Origin: Schizophyllum amplum
Lineage: Eukaryota; Basidiomycota; Agaricomycetes; Agaricales; Schizophyllaceae
Reading direction: 5' to 3'
Assembly: GCA_007026445.1 (NCBI GenBank)
Contig: VDMD01000026.1
Coordinates: 124,001-188,000, forward strand
DNA length: 64,000 nucleotides
The notes beneath the pieces were generated by a model that searched no databases, was not told the DNA's origin, and saw only the letters and a list, made by a program, of their open reading frames with translations. Made by a program: the position numbers and the translations under genes. Positions 34,109 through 44,526 of the stretch are shown here, piece by piece. Each line of letters begins with the position of its first letter. The first letter of the stretch is position 1.

Positions 34109-34792
34109 GTGCTCGGACGCCCCTCTCTCAGCATATATGCCCTCACACGACAAAGGGCATTAAAGCAATGATCCGGCGAAGAAACAATGAATGTTTGATG
34201 CAAGACGACTGCCCGCAGAAGGATGACAATGGCACAAAGAGCAGCACATTGTCTGAACGCGAACAAAGGAGTAGCTTTATTTGAGTGGAAGGGGGCATGC
34301 GGTTCCAGTTGTGTGACTGTTTCTGAGGCGGCAATCGTATATCGGCCTTCGTTCTTTCCGCCGGGATGGTGGGGTTGCCGGACCACAAAGGGGGCCCAAA
34401 GTACCGTTGAAATGCTATTCTCTCTCTCTGACCTCTCGCCTATATCCACCGGCAGAGCTTTTAACCACAAAACCTGCAATGGTTGTGTCTTTGCGTCTTT
34501 GTCTAGTATGCCGCTCCAAAGCTTGCCCGCCCTTGCAATTCCATGTGCACCAAGTACATGTGGGTAGGCTTCCAAACGTCAGCCCAAGCTCAAGGCGTTC
34601 TGTTACGATCTCATTCACGTTACAAAGACATAGTGGCACGCAGAAAAGCAGCCTTTCAGTATCCCCCACCGCGATTCGCATAAAGGCGACGCCCTGCTCG
34701 GTATATAACAGATCACAGGGTCGGAAACAAGCCATCCTCAGTTCCGGCCCCCGTCATCCGCTTCGGCATCAACTCACGAGAACTCACGAGCA

Positions 34793-35278
34793 ATGTCTGC
34801 CATGTACGACGCCAGGGGCTTCATACATTGCACGCCCAACGGGAATCTGGTGTACCAGGAAGGCGCTTATAGACGGGTTACATCCGAGAGGGACTTATTC
34901 CGCCTTGCTTGTCTCTTGAGAGTCGGTCGCCCACTTCCCGCTACCAATGTCGGACTAATATCATCCAATAGATGGGGCTGCAGAACATCCCCAAGGACGA
35001 AGGATCATGTTGCAAACAATTCAAAAGTGAAGAGGGGTCTGGGCTCATCATCCTGTTCGTACTTGCCCCATACAAGATTGTTAGGGTGCGCATCTTTTTC
35101 TACGGCATGAGCTAGGAGTTTATTTCGAGTGTCTCCTCCCCTTCAGGCTGCCCTTCTTGTCATCGGGCTTGCTCTCCTCGTGGCATGGCTCGGCAACTTA
35201 TTAGATATGAGATGGGAAGAGTCTCCACCTCCCTACGCGGGTGCTCTGAAGCTGATGTACCGCTTCCCGCCCGTGTGA
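34793..35278 (+). CDS. 124-aa membrane protein with two hydrophobic segments
   Basis: Three exons: 34793-34921, 34972-35085 and 35147-35278, with phase-0 introns of 50 and 61 nt. Soluble N-terminus (MYDARGFIHCTPNGNLVYQE), first hydrophobic stretch GLIILFVLAPYKIV at the end of exon 2, and a second, AALLVIGLALLVAWLGNLL, at the start of exon 3, then a Pro-rich cytosolic-type tail (WEESPPPYAGALK). The PPPY motif could bind WW domains of Nedd4/Rsp5-type ubiquitin ligases (known motif; role here inferred). The first donor, GTCGGT, is non-canonical after GT. Confidence 0.65.
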
Positions 35279-35644
35279 ACCCCGCTGGATGGACATGGAG
35301 TACAGTAGAGTTTGTGCGTTATGCATCGTGCTAATCAATGTCACTTCACCGTGACGCCATATAGACGCAAGCGAGACATACACACCATCATGATCAGGCT
35401 ATTCTCCTACCCCAACATGTCGTTTTGATGTCGTTTGCGGGATTTATCTCCGCCTAAATCAGGACACGGCGAGACCAGGAAACGTACTTACTTAGTACAT
35501 AGCCTAACAAATTCACAAGGTGAAGGATACTGACCGTGATACATATGCTGGACAAGCATGTCCAGTCGAGAAAGTCTGTTCTGCGGCCTCGTGCAGTCTG
35601 TCCGTATTGGGGGATGTGCCTTGCTGGGCGTCTCTTTGATGGTA

Positions 35645-36231
35645 GGGACGTTCAAAGTTGAACCCGAACCCGCGGGTTCGCGGGTTCGGCCTGGCCCGAG
35701 CAATTTCGGCGGTCTCCGAAGGGGGCATTGCGTTTGCCAGTTTGTGGCGTCGGCAATCGCCGAGCAGTCAGTGCGAGCTCTGTTCGAGCGCGTCATCCGC
35801 CTGTCTCCCTCTCGTTGTATCTTCCCATTAACAATAACCTGTCATAATCATAAGTACCTTCCACTCGTTGATAATTCTCTTTTGAATACATATCCACCCT
35901 CACAATGGCAAGTCGCTTGCCATGGACCATCAATGCCAAGACCAAGCAATTTTAGGTCGAGATTGTCATTTGAGAGAAGGAATTTATGGGCGGAGGGCCA
36001 TAGGTATAAGAGATGAATTCTCCGGCCGTTCTCGATAGGTCACAGCGACAAGCATGATTGAGGCAAAGACGGTGGGGTCGGACGGGCGCGCATCGTTTGC
36101 AACATCAAGTGCTACGTCATCATCACGCGACAATCTGGGGGCACGCGATGCCCCCTTCGGACACCGCCGAACTTGCTCGGGCCAGGCCGAACCCACGAAC
36201 CCGCGGGTTCGGGTTCAACTTTGAACGTCCC
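35645..36231. mobile_element. foldback element 3 (587 bp MITE-like)
   Basis: Inverted arms of about 95 bp: GGGACGTTCAAAGTTGAACC at 35645 and its reverse complement ending at 36231, continuing through CCCGCGGGTTCG and GGCCTGGCCCGAGCAA. The flanks TGGTA (35640-35644) and TGGTG (36232-36236) suggest a 4-5 bp imperfect target duplication. No ORF in the 400 bp centre. Confidence 0.85.
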
Positions 36232-36984
36232 TGGTGAGAGACTACCTGCGGATGCCGCTCCTGGGTGAAATGTAGGCGTGTGTCGTGACGACGGCCCTTC
36301 CTCATGTTCAGTAGCGGGGTAGGCGGGATGAGGGGGCCCGACGCACCTTGGACGGCGCCGTTGCACGCACCCATTCCATAGGTTGGTGTCCGCGCCGCGC
36401 ATGCGTCCCCCCGCGTCGACGAGGGTGGTGGTTGAGGACAAAAGAGGTCAGGGGACTTTGTTGACTGTCGCACGATGTATCTTCAGTTTATAACTCGCGA
36501 AAAGTCGCACGCCAGGCCCCACTACCATCAGTTCAGTTCGTGATGCATGGTATTTATTGCTTGTAGTCAAACTCGAAGGGCTCCTTTAATATCTGACGTC
36601 GGGAGATATATAGCCAAAGAAACTGTTCTCCTCATCATGCGTTCACCGCTCTATAGAAGGCCGCCGTCAAGCATACTGGCGCGGCATGAGCGGGACCTCA
36701 TCCTGCGCTTCCGAATCCCGCATCCACCCTGCTACCTTGAACCGGGAGAATGACATCGGCTCTTGAGGCTGCGCGCGCCAGCCTCACGCATCTGACGTGC
36801 CGACAACGTCGACGCCGCTTCCGTAATTTCGAGGGGCTTGTTGTGCTAGTGTTGGGAAGGTCCAGCCGTGCACTGACCTCTGTCCTTCCTCTCGGCAATC
36901 TTCACAAATCGTCATCACTATCAGGTGGCTGTCTGTGGTGGTTCTATCATCATCGACGGCGCAACTTGCGAGATGATGAGGCCA
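36232..36984. other. no supported gene
   Basis: Short frames only. No shared repeats noticed. Confidence 0.4.
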
Positions 36985-37189
36985 CGTTCTGAAAAGTGCG
37001 CGGGGCGCTGGATTCTGGCAAGCAATACAGGATCCTGAACCTAGCTGTCAGTTGCCTGTATACGATGATGATGAGAAGTGAAGCCAACGGAGCGAGATGG
37101 GTGCACTGACCTCTGAGACGATGAATCGGAGCGATGGGATGGAGGACAGTAGTGCCGGTGACTTCGCGGCCGAAAGATCCGCGTGTATA

Positions 37190-37235
<46 letters not shown>

Positions 37236-37719
37236 CTACTGGGGGGTGCGGGGTGTCGTGAAGGGCCTGGATGAGAGCTAAGTGGACGAAGTCTCAACGG
37301 CGCGGACAGGGCCGTCGAGGACCGGTGAAATGTAGCCTGGTAACCAAGCCCTCCGATCGCAGAGGAAGGGGGAGGGGCAATAGGGACGCGCCGACGTCGA
37401 CCTGGCTAGGGAACTTGAGCAGGCGACGAGATCGCGACATGCGTTCACGCACCGAGAGAGAACCAGCCGCACGGTGACGCTCGCTCGAACAATTCCGTAC
37501 TGGGCGTCCCCCTCATCTTCAAGGTCGCAGGGCGGGTGAGGCGCCGCGGACGATGGTCGGGTGCAACATCCTGGACAGCCAGCAAGAGCTCATGACGGCG
37601 AGAAGCAAGAGAGCAGCTCGCGATTGATCGTCCCGGGCCGATCATTTGATCACGTCTTTTGCGGGCAGGCGATTACCGTTTATGGAATGGCGATTACCTC
37701 TTGTAGAACGTCGGCCCTG
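36985..37719 (-). repeat. inverted fragment of the duplicated family (copy C)
   Basis: Reverse complement of about 6110-6835 of copy A, including the (GT)n(GA)n tract. The right border ends GGCGATTACC followed by about 20 bp (TCTTGTAGAACGTCGG) shared with copy D but not with copies A and B. The left border is truncated at the position equivalent to 6835. Confidence 0.92.
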
Positions 37720-38327
37720 AAGGCCTGACATGTGCTGAGACCGATCAGGCATTTTTGCACTCTACTTACAAGGCGGGTACTTAGGCGATTGCCGCATTCG
37801 AGCAGCGACCATTCCAGGGCGCACCGAGACCTAGACAGGCTACAGTAACTTACGAGCTCGTTAATAAGAGGCTGTCTGCGCCGCCAGCCCGAGTCTAAGT
37901 TTGAGCCTGGGCTGAGTTTCAACGTGACAGACTCGATGTCTGGGCGACCGGTCCGGCATGCGCTTCGCCGTCCTGCTACGATTCCCGTTCGCGTACGCCG
38001 CTGGCCCCTCCTTACCGCTCTAGTATGCCATTGGCAAAGGAAATAACCCAGCGATTTCTCAGGGCGTCCAGCAGACGAAGAAAAAGCATTGTCATTGGCA
38101 AAACAACTCAAAAGCGACGCTCTGAGACGCCCTTCAGGATCGCAAGGACAGCGCTGGCGACTGGAACAACTTCACGGACGCGAATTTCCAGTACGCCTGT
38201 GGGGTGGTCAATACGGAGCATGAGAAAGACCAGGATTGCCCGAAGACACCCCAGTCGTACAGGAATCAGTCCCAGGGGGTGCGTGATCATCTCACCGACG
38301 CGTTGTCGCGCTGATAGTTGTATACCT
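37720..38327. other. no supported gene
   Basis: Right flank of copy C. A frame at 38025-38462 lacks a convincing domain. Confidence 0.4.
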
Positions 38328-39450
38328 GCAGATAAATATGTAAGATCTACGATGGCCTGGTGGATGTGGAGTTGCCAGAGGGACGGCGGATGCCTTCGAC
38401 ATCCGCACCATCGAGCACCCCGAAGTCAAGAATCTCCCAACAAGCCATGGGATGAGTTGTGATGTCATGCTGGATCTCTGCCCCGAGGCCGTGTACAAGG
38501 GGAAGGTCTTCGTTCCTCACATGTACACAGCGCCCGATTTCCGCAAAACGCGCTATTCATCACCTGCTGAAGAGGATGATTGTTCCCCTCTTCCCACATC
38601 CGCTCCCGTGCCTTCGGGCGCGGGCAGTCATATTCGTAGATTGCTCTGACGACGGGATGTATGGTCACTGCGAGCCAAAAGTGCCTGCGGTTGAGGTGCA
38701 GGTATGTACGTCAGTTCGAGTTTCTTCGCTTCGATTGCTGAGCGTCTATGCAGTGTCTAGCTGTTCAGTACTCGAATGATGAGGATGTTGTGGTCGAGCC
38801 CAGCATCTTGAAAGTACGTCGCATACATGACTCGTTGCACATGAATCTGACAAACAGTGATAGGCGCTTGGTGTCGTGCCGGGGACGACACCGGCTGTCA
38901 AGCGCGAGCGGACCCCTACGATCACGCCTGCCAGCACTGCGAAGCGTGTCCGGAAGGCCAACAAGGCCGACGTTCTCCAGGGACTAGGCAACAACCTGGG
39001 AAGACTACGGACGCGCTCCTCACGTTTGCTGATAGAATCCCGGCTCCTCCGGTGCTGAGCGCTGCCGCCGAACAGCCCCCACCACCGCTTGCGACACGGC
39101 AACACCTCCCGCCCATGCCTACCACGCCGCAAAATCGATTTTCGCAGCTCCGCATCCACCCTGACAACACGCCCGCTCGCATCAACGGAGTTCAGCTCGT
39201 CTGTGCACCACCTCGAGCAGAATCCCTCCGCCATCGCTGCATACAGCGCCATGGTAGGGAGCCCCAGGCTGACGAGCTGCGGCGCGACTGCGTCAGCAGG
39301 CGCATTGGTCGTGATGAGGCAGGTACATCGGCGGCAAACCCCGCCCTCGGTCCCTCCGATACGGGCAACTTCGGCAGCGGCTCCGGAGGAGACTTTGGTG
39401 GAGGCTTCGGAGGTTTTGATAACGAGGGAGGGTATGGCCAATGGTCGTGA
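38328..39450 (+). pseudogene. frame-broken hypothetical gene with Gly-rich C-terminus
   Basis: Coding-looking blocks in changing frames: KIYDGLVDVELPEGRRM, then FDIRTIEHPEVKNLPTSHGM and LDLCPEAVYKGKVFVPHMYT, then VIFVDCSDDGMYGHCEP, then after clean introns (38701-38752 and about 38814-38862) YSNDEDVVVEPSILK, VKRERTPTITPAS, LTFADRIPAPPVLSAAAEQP, and a glycine-rich end (GSGSGGDFGGGFGGFDN) stopping at 39448-39450. Single-base shifts appear near 38397, 38600 and 38995. Either a pseudogene or errors. No family recognised. Confidence 0.5.
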
Positions 39451-39678
39451 TTCGAATGACATGTCTACAGAACTATGCGACGCGGTGAAGGCGATTACCA
39501 GCTAGTGTCCGTGCATCCATTGCAGCCCTTTCCCGTGCGTTAACAATTTGCAAGTCCTCCCCACTTCCCCGCCGCAATACCATCGCGAAAGTCGGTCGCA
39601 CGCCTCTTAGGCAGGCCGTACACGTCCCGTCGCCACGTGCGGTAAGTATTTGCTAGCAATTGGTGATACAGCAGTTGG

Positions 39679-42001
39679 CTACACCACGCGATTGACGGTG
39701 TTCACCACACAAGAGCCTTTCTGGGCGAATACAAGCTACGACATGACAGATGAATCAGCATGTCAATGGACAGAGATTGTAAACATACCAAATATGGATT
39801 GGTTGTGTGTCCGGTGGTGTCTGCAAATATTTCTTCTTTTACCACCATCGTCACCTCCGAGTCATTGTATTTGAGCCACTCGTCCGGGTGCGCTGGCACG
39901 TTACGCGAATATAGGAAGTAGTGGCCGTGGTCTCCGGTGTGACCACTATGAACAAACACACTCGTCAAGTCGTACGGGAAGCTCTTGCTGTCCTCCCAGA
40001 GCGACTCAAGGGCCCCCTTGAGCTCTTTCATCCGGACTTGCAGGCCTGCCGTTTCAGCTTGAACTTGTTCCGTCCGCCTCTGCGACACACATTAGAGGTG
40101 TACCAACTGCATAAGAAGCGCCATGGAGGATGTCATACCTCGTTCTGCCGGAGTACAGATAGGCGACTTCGACAGGTCTGAAGCTCATCTTGTATGACCT
40201 TTGACTTTCGCTTTTTTAAGGGGTCGCCGCCAACTACGTAGCGATCCATATACAGCGTCTCTCCGAATACTATGTACGCCTGGTTTTTGAAAGGCCTGCG
40301 CGTCTTGAGATCGAATTGCGCACGCTGTGTAATTGTTCATTACGCATTCGTATGGCATGCGCACGACTCACTTGTATGTGCATCTGCAGCAAAAGCGGCA
40401 TTTCGAGAAGCTCTACCTCCATTCGGCATTCCTGGCCGTCGAATTCAAACACATTTTCATCGTCAAAGTAGCTGATGAGACCGTCGTGGATGTCGATACC
40501 ATCCTCTGTCACATTGAGTATCAGATGCGAGAAAAGGTCTTCCTTGTTGCTCTTTGCGGCGGACTGCGAGTTGGTGATACATGGCCACGCAACGATGCGC
40601 TGGCGTATTGTGCCGCAGAAGAGGCTGTCATGTAGTGAGCCATATACCCGCTACCATCACTCGTTCGGTTTACCGCTGGATAAGGCCAGACTCGTATTGT
40701 GCTGTAGGTCGCAAGGCTTCTGCTACGCCCGAATGGCCGCTTTGCAACAAAGCAACTTTTAGATGAAACGTGCAATTAGCCATGCATTCCGTCACGTCGT
40801 GCTGACGTCCTGAGGATCATTGTCAGCCGAACCGCAGCTTTCGAAATGTTGACCGGTCTGACACGCGAGCGAGTCCTGTCACCATGTCGCTTGCAGCCAA
40901 ACTCCATCTTCGCGTGAGCATAACATCACGCAATATTCATCCCAGACGTGGCGCGGAGGGCAGAAGGTTGCGATTATGCAGCTTACCTATATCACCGCTT
41001 TCTTCGAGAGTGCCTAAAGCGAGCCTCGCGAGCCGAGTGGTAGGTGTGATTGAGGGGCTCTTGTCGCGCTCCAACTTTTCGAAAAGACACGCCAGCTCAC
41101 CGACAACTGAGCAAGGTATAAGCGTGAGCGGCGATTTTGTAGGTCATCTCACAACTCATGGACCGGGCAATGTCCTGTGGAGTAAGTAGGCGGCCGTCAA
41201 TACGACTACGGCTCATAACGCTGCCGCTTGTCGAAGTCCCCGCGTCCTTCGACATCGATACGACAGTTTCTCGCAAGTCCTTGATGGTGTAGAAATACTG
41301 CAGGTCAGAAGTGTCGGTAGTCCTCTACATCAAAGCTGATAATGTACCAAGACGCACTTGCAGCACAGAGTTTAGGTAGCATGTGTTGCTTAATTGGTTC
41401 AGCCCTCTCGGAAGATCCTGACGAGCAGGTGCACGACCGAAATCGGAGATACGAAGACCCTCCAATGTCAGGTCGTCAGCACTCGATGCACCGGACCGTC
41501 TCCTTTGGACATAGTGGTCCTTGGGCGTGCGCTGGAGATGCTGGCTTGAGATGCCTTGCGTGCCGACCTTGAAGGCGGCCGTACGAAGAGAGATGACTTC
41601 AATCAGTCCTTCAAACCTCGAAGGCGGTACGGCTGATCTGCATACCATTGTCGAGATTGAGGAGGGGGAAACCGAAGGAGAAATGTACCCCGACGACATC
41701 TTCGGTATAATCAGCACGGGCTAAACATAAAACATTTCGCGCTCAACATTAGTTGTCTTGCGCTCCTGCACAATATGCCTCGGATCGCCCTCGCTCGCTC
41801 GTGTTGCCCGTGCGAAGTGAAGAAGAGAAATCCCTGGACGCTTCGGAAGAGATATGTCTCCCTCTCCGACCTTACTCACGCCAGTTTGCTCCTGCTGTTG
41901 CTTCTGAGTATAGGCATTAGGGCGGTTAGATGTCGATTGTTGGAGAGATTGAGAGGTATCCGGTGTTATTTTCAGTTCTTTCCCAATTTTGAGGAAAACT
42001 T
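39679..42001 (-). CDS. ubiquitin-specific protease (USP, peptidase C19; Ubp2/USP25-28-like), 5' end unresolved
   Basis: Exons from the 3' end: 39679-39735, 39789-40079, 40139-40324, 40372-40624, 40674-40809, 40987-41106, 41153-41297, 41358-41596, 41646-41720 and 41880-42001. All joins except the last two are phase-consistent. Cys box: GLNQLSNTCYLNSVLQ, with the nucleophile in the NTCYLN motif. Then GRLLTPQDIARSMSF, QHDVTECM, LEMPLLLQMHIQ, FGETLYMDRY. His box: SVFVHSGHTGDHGHYFLYSR, then WLKYNDSEVT and NPYL. Known: this fold removes ubiquitin from substrates. Asn replaces the usual G-N in G-x-x-N-x-G-N-T-C (Q-L-S-N-T-C here), which may alter the oxyanion loop. The N-terminus probably extends beyond 42.0 kb. 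Confidence 0.88.
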
Positions 42002-43121
42002 CTGTAGATTGAGGCGGAGGGACACGGTTTACGTTCTATATGTATAGTGAGAAAATCACATGGTATCAAACAAGCGTCGCCGCTCACGATTGGCGGCCTT
42101 AGCCGATACCGGCTGAGCTGATCTGATTGAGCAGTGTCCTCCACTGCTGGAAACATGCTACAAGGCATTGTCAAAGCCAGTTTGCTGGGTTCTTTAAAGT
42201 TGGTCTCATGGCTGAATTCATGCCGTCGTGTCACTGCTCGAGGCCCATTCCGTGACGCAGGGTCGGTCTGCTTTGCCGGAAAGTAGAGATACACTCATTA
42301 TCAACCCTTCCGCAGATATAGCAAGCATATTTCTCACCAGATCGCGCATGGCTTCGAAACCGTCACGCCGATTACCAGCAAAACAGGAAATGGCTTTGGT
42401 TTGTGTAACAGCGCGCTCGAACCACATTGTCGGTGATTTTGTCCAGGGAACTGCATCTTGACTATCGAAGGACGTTGATTCAAACCTCCGTGCTGTCTTC
42501 GCACGGTTGTCGTGAACAGCAGTCTGATGGTCGGCGGAAGAGTGATTTCCAGACCAAGGTATGCCCTATGCCTCTGGTCAGATATTGATCATGTCGGGCA
42601 AGAGTAACGCACGCCTTCGGACAAGCTACATTCTAACTCTGATATGTCCGCCTGCGCCTGCGCTAACCGGCGCGCGAGGTCGTGCTCTTCGCTCCTCAGG
42701 CTATTTCCCATGTCGATAGGAGCAGTGACTCTAATGCCAGGTTGATAGGGAGGATTACTCTGTATAGCGCGTCCAGTAGAAGGATGGGGGTAAGAACATA
42801 AAGGAACAGAATTTCTTCGCTGGGTGGCTTGCTGGACAAAGGCCGATGAACGACGAAGGCGTGACACGACAAAGCAAGGGCGGTCGATCATGATCATGAA
42901 TTCGGGCACTGAGGCGTGCTCGCGTGCCGCTCGCGTGCGTGCTTCACGCCGGGCGCTCGGCACGACATCGAAGTCGGTAGATTCATATGAGTCATGTACT
43001 GAATTTTGACCTCTTTTGCGCTCGCGTAAATGCAGCAAAACGCGTTCATAGGCTGAACAGTTACGGTATCAGAATACGACTTTTACGAAAAACAGACTAT
43101 ATCTCCAGCCAAACCGACAGG
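42002..43121. other. possible 5' part of the USP gene or a separate minus-strand gene
   Basis: On the minus strand 42226-42400 (RRDGFEAMRDLVRNM) and 42640-43038 (HDLARRLAQAQADISELECS) look coding-like, but I could not splice them to the protease. Confidence 0.3.
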
Positions 43122-43728
43122 GGTTGGCTGTGTACGATGTTGATGAGAGGTGAAGCCAACGGAACGGGATGGGTGCACTAACCTCTGGTACGATGAATCG
43201 GGACTGATTAGATGAGCGACTGCATGAAAGATGACTTCGCTGCCGCAGGTTCTGCGCGCGCGCGCGTGTGCTATTGTGGTATCATGAAGGGCCTGAATGA
43301 GAGCTAGGTGGTGAAGAGGACGAGGTCTCAACGGCGCTGTCAGGGAGGTCGAGCATCGGTAGAATGAAGGAGGAACGAGAGCGTGCCGACGAACGTGAAC
43401 ATATCGATCTGGCTAGAGAACTTCAGCAGGTGATGAGATCGCAGCATGCGTTCAAGAACCCGTTAATTAGAAGCAGCCGCGCGGTGACGCTCGTTCAAAC
43501 AGCCTCATAGTGCCTGGTGGGCGTCCCCCTCATCTTCAAGGTCGGAAGGCGGCTGAGGCGCTGCGGACGATGGTCGGATGCATCAGCCTGTACAGCAAAT
43601 AAGAACTTATGACCGTGAGAAGCAAGAGAGCAGCTCACGATCACGGTTCATCGTGCCGGCCCGATTACTTATGTAATCGCAATCTTGGATGCATGATGCA
43701 TCGCCGAGCTGCGCCGTGGCGATTACCC
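43122..43728 (-). repeat. old, diverged copy E of the duplicated family
   Basis: Clearly similar to copies C and D over the length (GTGAAGCCAACGGA, CGTCCCCCTCATCTTCAAGG, GCGGACGATGGTCGG) but with many substitutions, a (GC)n tract where the others have (GT)n(GA)n, and the shared border GGCGATTACC. On the plus strand it keeps a 48-codon ATG frame (43364-43510) that is interrupted in the younger copies. Confidence 0.8.
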
Positions 43729-44163
43729 TTTTTGGATGATCGCGCCGAGCAAAGGGGCGACGCTATCGCCTCCCGTTACACATCCTCGCTCATTCTCCTC
43801 TTTCACATTGTCTCGCATTGTCCGGCCATGATTTTGCACCCCACGGCCAGTGGGCCTTTGCTGACTACTACAGCTAGCGTGCTATCCGCCATTGTGCATA
43901 CTGATTCAAAGAGTAAAGGAATGCATGGCATTTGCAAGCTGCATAATCCAAGCGCGAAGAGGACAAAGGCAGCATAAAGGCTTGAGGTGGCCGCTGAGTC
44001 TCTATTTCTTCAGCTGTCATCTCTCCATCTTAACTTCTTCTGCCCGCAAGATGGGTATGTACCAGCGGCCACTTCCGCGATCCCGCACTGTGCGTACTGC
44101 CACGGAACCATGCACCCATGATCTGATCCACTTTCATAGATCTACACAAAAAGGTTTCGTGCA

Positions 44164-44526
44164 TTGCTGTTTCCTTGTCAGAAGGCGCGCCCCAAGGCAG
44201 TGGAAGCCACATATCAAGGAGATCGCCTTCATCCTGAGCGAGGACGATATGTTTTCGCCTCGGAAGAGATGGACCATCGCCGTCTTCAGCCCTATATCCA
44301 TGATATAGTGGTGAGCACGACTTACCGAAGGGAACGCTACACGTTCCGCGTTTTCTTCAAGCGGCATCGGCATCTTCCTCAGAATGCTGCCATCAGTGCA
44401 CTTCCAGGTGCGACTGTGACCTTCGACGGAGACGTACTTGTGACGTCAGTGGGTCCGATATGTGGCATCCGAAACCTCAACTCCGCGGTCCAGAGGCGGG
44501 CGGCGCGACGTACAGTCTGCAGGTGA
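44164..44526 (+). CDS. possible hypothetical exon
   Basis: The frame carries coding-like text (RYTFRVFFKRHRHLPQN, PGATVTFDGDVLVTSVG) preceded by YVFASEEMDHRRLQPYIHDI. No ATG at its head and no solved splice partners. Confidence 0.25.
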   Translation: MLFPCQKARPKAVEATYQGDRLHPERGRYVFASEEMDHRRLQPYIHDIVVSTTYRRERYTFRVFFKRHRHLPQNAAISALPGATVTFDGDVLVTSVGPICGIRNLNSAVQRRAARRTVCR

